A DNA stretch of 64,000 bases, from assembly GCF_000224145.3 (NCBI RefSeq), contig NC_020166.2, positions 3,031,561 to 3,095,560 of the forward strand. Direction: 5' to 3'. Source of the DNA: Ciona intestinalis. Lineage: Eukaryota; Chordata; Ascidiacea; Phlebobranchia; Cionidae. Positions 48,401 to 63,813 of this stretch are shown piece after piece (the first letter of the stretch is position 1; each line of letters begins with the position of its first letter). Both the position numbers and the translations under genes were made by a program. The notes under the pieces are model-generated. The model was not told where the DNA came from and did no database searches. It saw only the letters and a list, made by a program, of their open reading frames with translations.

Positions 48401-51400
48401 AAAATACGACGTGAAAATTGAATGAAAATGTATCCCATCTTACCCCACCCTACTATATCCTTTAAAACCAAGATCTACGTTACCATTAAAATACAGCCCC
48501 AACGCAATAGTATAGGCACACAATCTCTCTACATTCTCAAGCAGTATCGCTGACTGCAGAACCTACATGTGCACATTATCTAATCTATATTTCAAGCACT
48601 GTCGCATATATAACACCTGCAATGCTATGCACACAATATAATCTATATTCTCAAGTAGTATCTCGTTTACCCGTTGCATTAAATATCAGCAGGACCATAA
48701 GGTCATGATGTAAGCCTGGCATGAAACATGAGAATAAAATTCAATCAGCTGCCAATAATACGCCAACATGGACTTTTTAGGACTCATCTCTTAAGATTAT
48801 GAACCCATTGTTTTTATAACTAAACGAATCACTTCTTGATTTTCTTGTCAAAAATGCGGGTTATTTGAACACGTGCAGCATATACATAATACGTCTCTAT
48901 TAACTTAGGCCTATACCAGTGCTAGTACGATGGGATACTGTTGGCACTAAAATATAGTAGGGTGAGGGAAGATGGGACACCTTTTTTTTCAATTTTCTCG
49001 TCCCATTTGGTAGTAAACAAAAAACATTCAAAGAATTATAAAACTGAATCCTCACGACTCCCATAGACCGTTGTTAATTAATTAAAACACGATCAGGATA
49101 TTTGGATAATATGTGCTAAAGGTGTCTCGTCTACCCCTACCCTACTATATCATATATTTCTTGATCTTGTTTTGAACAATTTTCAACGCTCTAAGTCGCA
49201 TGACCACGGTTATATAATTCTGTAAATACTCTTTGTTTACAACCGAATGGGACGAGAAAAAAGTATAAAGCTTGTCTAATATTACCATACACTAATTATT
49301 CTGCGCGAAAGTACCGCGTATTCAACAGCTTTAAGATTGAACTGTCAGGAAATTCCTTTTACGGGATAATAATAAGCACCCTAAAAATTCCTATCTTACC
49401 TTTCCTTTCTGCTGTTTCCACTTCTTTTATGTCGTAATTACATAGAGTGAGACCTGTTTTACACAAGCGCCATGGCAACGGCTTATCTCAACACTCTATC
49501 CCATTTAAAATGCTAGCACGACCGGCTTGAACTTTTGCCGCTGTTTTTCTGTACGATACTCGTTGAGTGTTTCCTAATATAAATCCTTTTTCGGTCGAAA
49601 TCAATTCCTAATCGGGAACTGTGCGGATTTTGTAACTTATTTAGGTCCGCCACAAGCCCGCTTGCGAAAACTTTATTAATACTATAAAAACAAACCACTT
49701 CTCGCGCATAGAAAACAGGCGGCAATAAATTTCGCTTACCTTGCCTCAGTGGTTACTGTTAACCTTTAAAAGTTTTCTGACATTAAATCCATAAATAAAA
49801 CCTATATTATTAGTCCATGGCTAGTTCGCAACCTCCCGATTATTAAGAAATGCTATCCTGTAGCCTTCGATACAATATATTTTGAATACCTAGTTTTTTG
49901 TCTGTGACAGGAATCAGATATTTTCATCAAAGCTCCGCCCACAATCACACTCATATATTCCCTCTGTTATTGGGTTACCTTCTTATCAATAATTAATGCT
50001 GCTGTACTTCCTGCCTGTAATGCATTTCGGATGCTAGGCTGCAGTTTACCATTAAGAATATATAGTATAGGCCTAAATGCAATGTCGACTTTTTTGTTTT
50101 TCTTTAACACAAACATGTTGCATACGCTTGTTGGGTGGTAAAACAACTATTTTTCTTTACGTAATATTTAACCACCCGCCTTAGTGTTTAAAAATGCGAC
50201 AACAGTATTTATCCTTAAAAATATGTTTCACTGAAAAAATTCCGTGCGAAGAAAAACGCTTAAGAAATAATGTTAAAGTTTTATTTAATAAAAAAATAAA
50301 TCAGTTCTAAGTTTAAATGGAAATGGAGTTGACAATACATTTGCATGTAGGTCTCTTTGCGTTACACTGTCTTTATACACGATAAATAATATAGTACTCC
50401 GGGTTAAGGTGGATACTGTTAGCACCTAAATCTAATGTTGATTGTGTTTTAAACAATTAACAACGATTTTTTAGAGACGCGGAGGCGCGGTTATATATAC
50501 TCTGTAAATGTGCCGGAAAACAACAGTCGTTATAACAATGGTGTTCTGTTTCATACACCTTGTGCCAGCTTACTAGTTACCGTTACTTTGTGGGTGATTA
50601 TTTTTTTGGTATAATTTTGTGAATATTGTTTGTTTACTACCAAATGAGACGAGAAAGGACAATGAAAACATGTCCCATCTTACTAAAACAAAAAGCTAAT
50701 AATTGACCATTCATACGCCATTGCCTACTCAATACATGTAGTAGGCTATGCATGCGCTATATAAGATAGACATATATATTGTATTTCTGTTGGACGGCGT
50801 CACGAGCTCACTGGGCCGTATAATCTGCCTTATACAAGCAAAGGCTCTTTAAGACTATGTTATGCTGTAGACTTACAACTTCAATCGTACTAAGGCATTG
50901 GGATTCGTGTGGTTCGTCAAGCATTATATGTAATCACGGATTACGGGTTTGACCGTTAACGAAAATTTGCTGAGTTACATAACCGTATTCTTACGGCTCT
51001 AAAATAGCGTTGTTAGTTGTCAAAACCTGAATTAGGAAAGATGAGAGATGATGTGCTAAAGTATCCATCTTGGATCTTACCCCTCCGTAATAGAGTAGGG
51101 TGGGAGAAGATGGGGCATCATTTATTTAATTTTTTCGTCTTATTTGGTAGTAAACAAAGAACATTTAAATAAATATAAACCGTATCCTCACGACTCGTAA
51201 ACCATTGTTAATTGTTTAAAACACGACCAGGTTTTTTGGATACTTTGTGCTAAAGGTGTTCCATCTTCCTCCGCCCTACTATATAACCAAGTTTCTTTGC
51301 CTTGCTGTTTTAATTTCCCATCTATAAACTGTTTTAATCAGTCTATTTTTCGTTACTGTACTCTAAGACGTCTAAGTCATGAGAAACAAATAAAATTCAT

Positions 51401-52069
51401 GTTGTATTATAAATTGTCTTTCAGAAATGGACTTCGGTTCAATCTCTGCTTGGTAAGACGGGTAAAGAGGGCTTAAAACGTCGAATAATGACTTTTAAAG
51501 AGAACGAAGTGTCGGTTGCTACAGCAAGAAGAGCTCAACATATTATTGGACAAGACGAAGACTTAGAATCAATACGAGACGTGAGCGCTGGAGCAGCTAC
51601 TTTTTATGTTTGGGTAAGTGGCAATGAACTTAGCGATATAGTTTGTATTCCTGGCTACATTTTAACCACCCTTTTAGTTAGGTTGAAGTAAGATGGGACA
51701 TTTCATTCTCTTTTCCCGTCTCATTTGACAGTAAACAAAGAATATTTACAAAATGATACCAAAATAGTAATCACTCACAAAGTATCATATATGGTAACTC
51801 CGTAAGCTGGCGCGAGGTGTATAAAACAAAACACCCGTGACCCGTGTTATAACGACTGTCGCTTTCCGGCGACGCGGGAATAAAGGACGTCACATCACAT
51901 TCATGCTTTGTTTACTACCAAAAGGAACGCGAAAATAGAATGGAAAGGTGTCCCATCTTTCCCCACCCTATTGTATCTTATTTTACATTATATATACTGT
52001 ATAATAACACTGTTATAATTTCTACGACAGGCCAAGGGAATGATAGACGAAGCATTACATGACAAATAG
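33403..52069 (+). CDS. Coiled-coil protein with dynein-stalk (MTBD)-like C-terminus
   Basis: Long form: exons 33399(ATG 33403)-33541, 34117-34262, 35040-35079, 35707-35756, 36234-36279, 36469-36636, 37065-37225, 37937-38059, 51425-51613 and 52031-52069. All phases agree, giving 366 residues. The N-terminal half is Ser/Thr/Lys-rich; residues ~150-270 form charged coiled coil. The C-terminus resembles the dynein heavy-chain microtubule-binding tip: a coiled coil running into SPIPIVHNVMVATYLLLG, then WTSVQSLLGKTGKEGLKRRI, and IRDVSAGAATFYVWAKGMID at the place of the conserved S-A-A-W segment. It has no AAA motor. Binding to microtubules or a cilium role is inferred. The last coding intron but one is ~13.4 kb and holds a whole antisense gene. 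A splice-like acceptor just before the first ATG suits spliced-leader addition. An AATAAA at 52109 follows the stop. Confidence 0.75.
33563..33844 (-). mobile_element. SINE, full length
   Basis: Complete inverse copy in the first intron of the MTBD-like gene. Confidence 0.85.
34316..34509 (-). mobile_element. TA-flanked MITE
   Basis: Full-length with clear TATAGTAGGGTGGG and CCCACCCTACTATA ends. Confidence 0.85.
35791..36079. mobile_element. hAT-like MITE
   Basis: Ends CAGCGGTTTCCAAAC and GTTTGGAAACCGCTG are perfect 15-bp inverted repeats. Flanks CTCTAGAT and GTCTAGAT match at 7 of 8 positions, an hAT-type target duplication. The element lies in an intron of the MTBD-like gene. Confidence 0.8.
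36725..37035 (+). mobile_element. SINE, nearly full length
   Basis: Direct copy in the intron before the exon at 37065. A more diverged copy is at 37490-37720. Confidence 0.75.
38430..38677 (-). mobile_element. SINE
   Basis: Inverse copy with a well-kept head (GCGCGCTAACCACTATGCCA). It ends 85 bp before the alternative terminal exon. A tail-only copy is at 38098-38230. Confidence 0.8.
38763..38825 (+). CDS. Alternative terminal exon of the MTBD-like gene
   Basis: A good acceptor (TTGGCAG) precedes a 20-codon frame KTVKKLETKCRQKKDKISKP and TAA, in phase 0 as required after the exon ending at 38059. Using it would give a 311-residue short form with a basic tail. That form would keep the coiled coil but lose most of the MTBD-like fold, which otherwise continues at 51425. 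It also ends before the nested antisense gene, so the short form would not need transcription through it. No AATAAA is evident just after the stop. Evidence is splice signal and phase only. Confidence 0.5.
   Translation, partial: KTVKKLETKCRQKKDKISKP
39145..48184 (-). CDS. NHL-repeat beta-propeller protein with Cys-rich N-terminus, nested gene
   Basis: Fourteen minus-strand exons join in frame: 48184-48021, 46774-46685, 45924-45893, 45829-45754, 45050-44975, 44348-44250, 44165-44043, 43227-43105, 42836-42746, 42068-41966, 41347-41236, 40553-40445, 39926-39632, 39400-39145. They encode 582 residues. The N-terminus has several Cys pairs (CCNCGHVC; KCRRC; RCQRCR) that could bind zinc but do not form a clear RING or B-box. 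From residue ~150 on, blade-like repeats follow: VCVYSLKGEVIQRFG, GIT, GVVYVVDACGRVLREIG, and finally VDPRGVCIDDQNNILIADKA with HRVSLFTPKGEF, typical of NHL propellers as in TRIM2/3-type proteins. The 39926 exon inserts a basic stretch (RKLTRKSRKRR) between blades. NHL propellers bind RNA or protein; which applies here is unknown. The gene lies wholly within an intron of the MTBD-like gene, antisense. Confidence 0.85.
40231..40411 (-). mobile_element. TA-flanked MITE
   Basis: Good left end; right end decayed. In an NHL-gene intron. Confidence 0.8.
40606..40797 (+). mobile_element. TA-flanked MITE
   Basis: Opposite orientation to the copy 200 bp away, so the pair could fold back in a transcript. 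Confidence 0.8.
41516..41653. mobile_element. Short foldback element with perfect 21-bp inverted repeats
   Basis: GATGGCTGTACACAGTATCC plus G at 41516-41536 is the exact reverse complement of 41633-41653. The 96-bp interior is CG-rich compared with its surroundings. It lies in an NHL-gene intron. No clear target duplication was found, and it belongs to neither the TA-flanked MITE nor the SINE. Confidence 0.7.
42188..42374 (+). mobile_element. TA-flanked MITE
   Basis: Full-length copy in an NHL-gene intron. Confidence 0.8.
43232..43415 (-). mobile_element. SINE tail
   Basis: Inverse tail starting 5 bp from the NHL exon at 43227-43105, so it lies right at the splice acceptor. Confidence 0.75.
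43471..43995. mobile_element. Two TA-flanked MITEs in opposite orientation
   Basis: A shortened plus copy (43471-43608) and a longer minus copy (43732-43995) whose centre carries extra AT-rich sequence. Confidence 0.7.
44682..44878 (-). mobile_element. TA-flanked MITE
   Basis: Full-length; its right end is of the CAGTACTATA subtype. Confidence 0.8.
45273..45471 (-). mobile_element. TA-flanked MITE
   Basis: Full-length. Pieces of another copy lie at 45537-45597 and about 45712-45733. Confidence 0.8.
46070..46255 (-). mobile_element. TA-flanked MITE
   Basis: Full-length copy in an NHL-gene intron. Confidence 0.8.
46398..46597 (+). mobile_element. TA-flanked MITE
   Basis: Full-length, in opposite orientation to the copy 140 bp upstream. 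Its right end is only about 90 bp from an NHL exon. Confidence 0.85.
47458..47636 (+). mobile_element. TA-flanked MITE, diverged
   Basis: Left end of the GGGGTAAGATGGGACACC subtype; internally shortened. Confidence 0.7.
47808..47975 (-). mobile_element. TA-flanked MITE
   Basis: Left end altered to a G run; right end decayed. Confidence 0.7.
48265..48461 (+). mobile_element. TA-flanked MITE
   Basis: Full-length, 80 bp upstream of the NHL gene's start codon. Confidence 0.8.
48954..49150 (-). mobile_element. TA-flanked MITE
   Basis: Full-length with clear ends. A diverged plus-strand copy follows directly (to about 49300). Confidence 0.85.
50390..50690 (+). mobile_element. TA-flanked MITE interrupted by a SINE tail
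   Basis: MITE sequence runs to about 50509, is interrupted by a minus-strand SINE tail (50510-50612), then resumes with GTTTACTACCAAATGAGACG to its end. Confidence 0.75.
51092..51285 (-). mobile_element. TA-flanked MITE
   Basis: Full-length with clear ends, about 140 bp before the exon at 51425. A diverged remnant precedes it (about 50950-51090). Confidence 0.85.
51676..51980. mobile_element. Foldback MITE with a SINE tail at its centre
   Basis: The left half (51680-51750) is the minus form of the family and the right half (51896-51980) the plus form. The ~75-bp arms are therefore inverted copies of each other rather than one continuous element. A SINE tail (51758-51895) lies between them. 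The whole sits in the last intron of the MTBD-like gene. Confidence 0.7.
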
Positions 52070-52560
52070 TTTAAGCTACATAAGTGTTCTGATAAATATT
52101 TTTTAAGAAATAAAAATAATTTAGTACAAACAACTTTATCGTACACTATAGAGTATTTTATGCCTCTTGAATCAAAACATTAGTGTCTTCCTATGCACAT
52201 GCCTGCTATGATGGATACAACACATTCTATAATATACCATGCATCTTATGATTCTATTATCAAGTATTTTTTGTACTAAAATCATTAGGCCTACTGACAT
52301 ATATATAGCCTTTCTGAGTGCAGTAATCTTTTCGCTGTTTATAATCTTATGTATCGCCGTATTCTATGAGCACTTACTATTTATATCTGTAATTTTTTAC
52401 ATTGTGTTTTTTTAGATTGCTGTAATAATTTTGTGAGTTTAAAAAACAAGCGGTACACGATTGTTTTTTACATATGGTTTAATATAGTGTTCAATAAAAT
52501 CTAGTATTTGATATATGCAGTTTTTATTACCGAGCCCACTATAGACAGCGTCTCTAATTT

Positions 52561-52752
52561 ATAGTAGGGTGAAGGAAGATGGGCCACCTTTTCATTATAT
52601 TTTCTCGTCCCATTTGCTAGTAAACAAAGAACATTCAAAGATTTATAAAACCATATCCTTACGACTCTCATAAACCGTTGTTAACTGTTTAAAACACCTT
52701 CAGGATGTTTGGATATTATATGTGCTAAAGGTGTCACGTCTCCCCCACCCTT
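52561..52752 (-). mobile_element. TA-flanked MITE
   Basis: Full-length copy downstream of the MTBD-like gene. Confidence 0.85.
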
Positions 52753-53234
52753 TCTAACAATAGTTATAGTCGCCAATATACTTTACATAATTTGTACAAC
52801 TTGGTAAGCTAGTTATCAACACTTAACACTATTTGTGCGAGAACAACTAGTTATTACACGGGGTCTTCTTTTATAAAACCAAAAGGTACCAATATGTATG
52901 CTGCGACAAGCCTACGAGTAAGTGCAAAATTTTGCAGGTAACTTTTTGTTTGTCATTGTACATTTCATGTTCCAATAATTTTACACATTGTAGTATTCAC
53001 AAAAACAAAGTTTTTGAATAAACATAACCATAGATACTCTAATATGTGTTGCAGTATTCGTATGAAATAAGTGATCAGTCTTTTTTAATCTCAAAAACAT
53101 CGGCATCAAACATAATGAAAAATCAAACAACGTAATAATTGCCATTTTATGATAAATAATAAATACTGTGACGTAACTGGCAAAACAGGCACAAATAATA
53201 CTTAGTAAATGTCCTAGCAACAGTTGATTTCAAA

Positions 53235-56217
53235 ATGCATCGAGCGTACCAACCTATTACGCCTGCTAATAATAAACTATTAAAGAAAAGATGGGACCAA
53301 AATCGCTTCGATATTCACAGGAAAAAAGTAATTCAAGGTATTTTCATGCTTTTTTTGTGATACAAGTATTTTATTTCCTTGTATTTTACCACGAATGTGA
53401 ATACAGCTGCCCATGGGTAGTAACATAACAGATAGTTAGATGTAGGAATGACTGTATAACTTACTTTATCCGCACGTGCCCGGAACACGACGGTCTCTAT
53501 AACACGGGTGTTCTGTTTCATACACCTCGTGCCAGCTTACGAAGCTACCATGTATATGTTACTTTGTGGGTGATTAGGATTTTTTTGCATGGCTGATAAT
53601 TTCGACAACCAATTAGTGACCACTTGGTTGGAGCAATTGCCGATAAGTGTCTTGCCCAAGGACACACACGCCCACAGTGGTAGCGGTGTTGTAGTCTGTT
53701 AGCTAGGGTCTATTTCTAAAGTCGGCGCTTTAGCAATCTCTAGACCAGAGCGTTTGACCATGGAATGCTGAACATTCCATGGTTTGACTGAAATGATAGA
53801 GGTCCGTATCGAAGCTTGACACTGCTGTCTTTGTGAACGCGTATATCTCTGGCCAAAAAATAAAGCTGCAATTTATTTAATCCAGTGGCAACAAATCGGT
53901 TGCCCGAATTGTAATTTATAACCAGGCACATTAGGTGTATGGAGGCTCTTTATGGCGCGTTTAGGAAAATTATTTCCGCACTATACATTTTGCCAGGCAA
54001 GAGCAAGAATAAATAGAAAACTCTAATGTCCTGAAAAAGCTAGCTGTAAATGAAAAGTTACAAGACACGAGCTTCGAAATAATTAAAAGGGCTCAGTAAT
54101 TAGGTTTCCTTACGTAATGCCAACATAGTGTACGCTGTTAACTTATTGGTTAAATTAGTTTAACATCGTAACAAAATTCGGGCCTTGTAATACTGCATTT
54201 CTGCCGGGCATGCGGCATGTACACGCAATGGTATCATGTGAGTAATTACGTCTTTTTTCCCAGCGCGGCCAGTAATAGATAACATGCCGCCCGAAACATA
54301 CATGCATTTGCACTTAAAATTAAAGAAGTTACAGATGGAAGAAGAACGTCTTGCGACTGTAGAAAGAGATAACAGAATTCTTATGGAGAAAATGAGTTAC
54401 ATTATGCGAACCAAAGTATGTTAATATTTTGATTTTGTTTGGAATTAAAGTTATAAGACTGTGGGAGAGATGGAATACCGTGAGCAGGTATAAATCTAAT
54501 ATAGTAGGGTGGGGGAAGATGGTACACCTTTAGCACATATTATATTCAAATATCCTGATCGTGTTTTAAACAATTAACAACCGTCTATATGGAAGACGTG
54601 AAGATACGGCGGTTTTGTAATTCTTTGAATGTTCTTTGTTTACTACCAAATGAGACGAGAAAATAAAATGAAAATGTGTCCCGTCTTTCCACACCTTACT
54701 ATATTTCCTGATCGTGTTTTGTTCTTTGTTTACTACCAAATGAGATGAGATTGAAAGCATGGCATTTTAATTGTTAAGAACACGATCAGGAAATATTTGA
54801 TCTCGGTGCTGACAATATCCCATCTTACCCCACAGTACTAATTAATAAATAACTGTCTATGGAAGTCGTGAGGATACGGTTTCATAATTCCTTGCATGTT
54901 CTTTGTTTACTACCAAATGGGACGAAAAAATAGAATAAAAAGGTGTCCTATCTTCCCCACTCTATTATACACCTTTTTAAAACGACAGGGCCGAGTTGAC
55001 AACTGGAATAGCTACGAACAGAAAAGTTTAAACAAGACAAAACGTCAAAGAGAACTTTTACGCGTTACACACGAAAACCAAGCGATTTTGAAGCGTATTT
55101 CATCCAAGGAACCACATTATAACCACTTCGTTTGGGAAGATGGTTGGAGGGTAGGTATCCAGAGATTGTATTCACGATTTCTCGGCTACCGATTAAAGTT
55201 AGTCGATTGCGGTATCTTATGGTTATACGCTTTTTTTTCTGTGCATTACTTATTACAAAAGTTGTCGATCGAAATCGGCCGACTAAGTTTTAGTCGGTCG
55301 ATTTGACTCGACTTATAGGCCGAGATTAGTTTAGTTGGTGGCTGAGAATGTCACCCCAGTTTTGTAGCTGTAGTTGCGTGCCACGGGAAAGTGGTTGACT
55401 ACCTTTTACCCAGAGGTTACAGATTCAAAGCTCACAGCTGCTACCATTGTAAGCGTGTGTGTCCTTGGGTAAAACACTTAACGGCAGTCGCTACAACCCA
55501 GTGCTAGTCGCTGAATAAATGAATGTATGTAACAGTACGCATAAAAAACTCTCTGTTTCAGGTTAACCAAGGATACATGGCAAATATTTCAAAGTATCCA
55601 CAAGATTGGGGTTATACCAAGAACTCACTGCGTTACTCGTCCCAGCCGCACCCCCACCACCCAACTAATAAAATTCAACGTCGAGTAAGTGTTTAATGGT
55701 TAAACAACATTTTTAGTATATTATAGTACGGTGGGGGAAGACGAGACACATTTAGCACATACTATCAAAATATCTTGGTCGTGTTTCAAACAATTAACAA
55801 CGATCGATTGGAGTCTTAAGCATACGGTTTTAAATTCTTTGAATTTTTACTTTACCTGACCACTCTTATAAAAACCGCGTTACAATGGTTAGCGTGTCTA
55901 CGCATATACCCCATACGGTTTCGAGGATCGTCGCTGCTATCATTGTGGGCGTCCGTGTTCTTGGGCAAGATAGGTAATGCCTATTCCTCCAACCACGGCC
56001 TACTAGAGATTCTAGAGATCTCTAGAGATTCCTCCAACCACGGCCTACTAGAGATCTATCTCTAGTAGGCCTTGCTCCAACCCAGAATGAGTTGTCTAAG
56101 CTGGCAGCAAATTATACCCACTGTCTATTCCCGCCACGTCAGAATAAATAAGTAACATTCTTTCATTTTATGTTTTTACAGTCCAGCCGGGCAAAAGCAA
56201 AGAACGAAGAACTCTAA
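53235..56217 (+). CDS. CFAP97D/hemingway-like ciliary protein
   Basis: Five exons in frame: 53235-53337, 54264-54415, 54989-55150, 55562-55684 and 56182-56217 (TAA), giving 191 residues. An AATAAA lies at 56261. The protein is small, basic and helical. It carries the CFAP97/hemingway domain: NRFDIHRKKV at the start, ARPVIDNMPPETYMHLHLKL, then the best-conserved block WNSYEQKSLNKTKRQRELLR with VTHENQAILKRI, close to vertebrate CFAP97D1. Family members are axonemal or cilium-assembly proteins, notably in sperm tails. The gene follows the MTBD-like gene by about 1.2 kb on the same strand. An acceptor-like AACAG precedes the ATG by 13 bases, possibly a spliced-leader site. Confidence 0.88.
53449..53700 (-). 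mobile_element. SINE
   Basis: Inverse copy lacking the tRNA-like head; in CFAP97D-like intron 1. A short hairpin (ACCATGGAATG and its inverse, 53757-53783) lies just beyond. Confidence 0.8.
54499..54706 (+). mobile_element. TA-flanked MITE
   Basis: Full-length copy in a CFAP97D-like intron. Confidence 0.85.
54707..54973. mobile_element. Composite of MITE fragments
   Basis: Pieces of at least two further copies in both orientations; the last ends about 15 bp before the exon at 54989. Confidence 0.65.
55724..55850 (+). mobile_element. TA-flanked MITE, truncated
   Basis: Left two thirds only; a SINE starts just after it. Confidence 0.7.
55870..56165 (+). mobile_element. SINE carrying an internal repeat cluster
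   Basis: The tRNA-like head and body are interrupted at about 55984-56070 by a doubled CCTCCAACCACGGCCTACTA unit and short palindromes. A head-only copy lies at 55375-55530. Confidence 0.7.
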
Positions 56218-57926
56218 AGACAAATTGACCATTTTTCGCTTGTTAAAATGCACTTTTTGAAATAAATCTCGTTTTTATGGAAGCAAAAACTTAACCGTTT
56301 GATTCGAAATTTTAATATAAAGAGTATCGTAGCTCAAAAGCTAGAGCGCTGGTTTTTATATGAACCGACACCAAAATCGAAGCTCGGTTCTGCCGCATCG
56401 TGGGCGCCGTTAGCGTCTAAGACACTTAATGGTAGTTAAACTACCATTCTTATAAAAGAAATACTCTTAAAATAGCAAAATTTGGTCAAAGTAACAAAAT
56501 TTTGTCAAAGCGCAATTACTGAAATTAACACTTTATAATTGCCGCACCGCTAAAAGAGTTTCCAAAATTCTGTGGTAACTGGGAAGAGTTAATTTCGTTT
56601 CATGGACAATTCGGGTAAATAAATAATTGTCAACTAAGAAAATGCTGCAAAACGGGTTATGTTTGATATAATATATAATGAGAAACAGATATATCGATTG
56701 TTTGGTCGTCGTCTCCAGGATGCAAGAGCATATATCAAGCAAGTAGTAAAAAGGTTACCACCGCTATAACGGATGTCGTTTACACACTTGTTGTTGTTTT
56801 GGTGTTATACGTACAGTTTCGGTTAGTAACTTACTAAGAATTTTATATTATTTGAAATCAAAATACCTAGAAGACGATAACAGAACAGTTAGAAAGGGGA
56901 ATGCCCCCAAAACTAGTGTTTCCCAAATCAGATTTTATTGGTGTTGTAATAACTACCTGGATAAACAGCACTCTATACCTGCTGTGATAAATTTAAATAG
57001 AAAAGAAATTGGTTTTTAATAATGACCGACTGTAAGTTGTATTGGTATTTATTTATTTATAAGGCAGCTTCATTTCTTACAGGTGCATTTTTATTGTAGG
57101 ATTATAATCTGTTGAGTAAAAGTGCGAACCTATTGTGTTCAGTAAATTTATTTTACTCTAGTTTAAAGTACAATCAAAATAGCCATACAACTTTACTAAG
57201 AAACGGTGTTAAAACTACCATTTAAAGAAAGTATTGTAAACACTCTAGCAGGCGTTGCGTTTCCATAAATGTAAATTTTCGGCAATTGGCTTCTTAAAAA
57301 TCAAATTGTGCACCACTGTTTCTTTGTCCCAGACGTATGAAAGTGAAGGAAATAAAATAAATTATGAATCGTACCAACTGTGATGTCATGTCTACCTAGT
57401 TTTGAACTACTTTCTCCCTTCGCAATGGTCACTGTAGGCGTTGTTTGTAAAGTTGTATCATAATTAATTACATTCAGAAGTGAGAAATGATACAGACGTA
57501 ACGCGTAATGAGCGCTAGGTTGTTAAACACTGTAATAGAATCGAACGCCTAACACGCGTCGTTTTTGCTTCACCGTGGTTTCTAATTCAGTTATATGGTG
57601 TTTAAATTGAACAGTTCTTGTTTTTCGCTAGTATGCTGCATGTTATTGCTACTTAAGTCTTATAACGCATTTGTTAGGAAAGGAAAAGAAATAAAAATAG
57701 GTAAAGTCTGGTTGGTTAAAAAAACGTGTTTAGAGGACAATTTTACCAATTAATAAAATATAGTTTAAAGAAAAATGAACTGAAGTGAGTGTATGGCTGT
57801 ACTAGTTGCTTTTAGCTAAATTCACGTGTTTCAGTGATGTTTTAACGATTGTTATTCCCTTTCTCTTCCTTTTCAAAATAATATGATCTTCGTTAGCCTA
57901 TTGTTTTAAATAAATAAATAAAAAAT

Positions 57927-58024
<98 letters not shown>

Positions 58025-58538
58025 ATTAGTTATCCGTGATTGAAGTTTTTTTTCTTGAAAAAAAGGAATCGATTTTCACAACCGCTTTTAATAGATTTTC
58101 ATCTTGAAAACTTGTTTTTTATTGTGCGGTTTGTGCCCATTTTAGTTCTGTGTTATTAACATTTAATAGTGTATGAATTTTTTGGTTGTTTTTAACTGAT
58201 ATAATATATTCTTTTCAACACTTTTTATTCATAGCAAGTTTTAAGAACTGTAGTTTGCTGTTGATTCACTTCACAACGTTCTTTAAATAACATGATCTTC
58301 GCTCTTGTTTAAAAAAAAAATAAAAATTTTGTTATGTTATTTTAGGGCAAAATTTTACATAAACTAAAATTTTCCATAAATCCTCTTATACTTTTATCAT
58401 GTACTGAAACAAATAAACATTTTATTCAACAGATATTTTATTTTTCTTTCCGCACCCTTAAATACTGTTAAGTAAGCGATATTATAAATACCCGTCAAAT
58501 TATGATTGTTAAGAGTAGTTAAAAAAATAAAATCAAAG
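56218..58538. other. Intergenic region before the MAP4K4-like kinase
   Basis: Contains a SINE head fragment at 56320-56440 and the CT/TA microsatellite at 57930-58025. No coding exon is convincing on either strand. The promoter and any 5' non-coding exon of the kinase gene should lie here. Confidence 0.5.
57930..58025 (+). repeat. (CT)n(TA)n microsatellite
   Basis: About 26 CT units (57930-57982) run directly into about 16 TA units with one G interruption. This is likely highly length-variable between individuals. Confidence 0.95.

Positions 58539-63813
<5,275 letters not shown>

Noticed and set aside
49513-49725. 70-codon minus frame as a further upstream NHL-gene exon
   Set aside because: No usable donor in the right phase, and the exon at 48184 already has a good start codon.
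56320-56440. tRNA-like sequence with A-box and B-box traces
   Set aside because: It continues into SINE body motifs and does not fold as a full tRNA by eye, so it is a SINE head rather than a tRNA gene.
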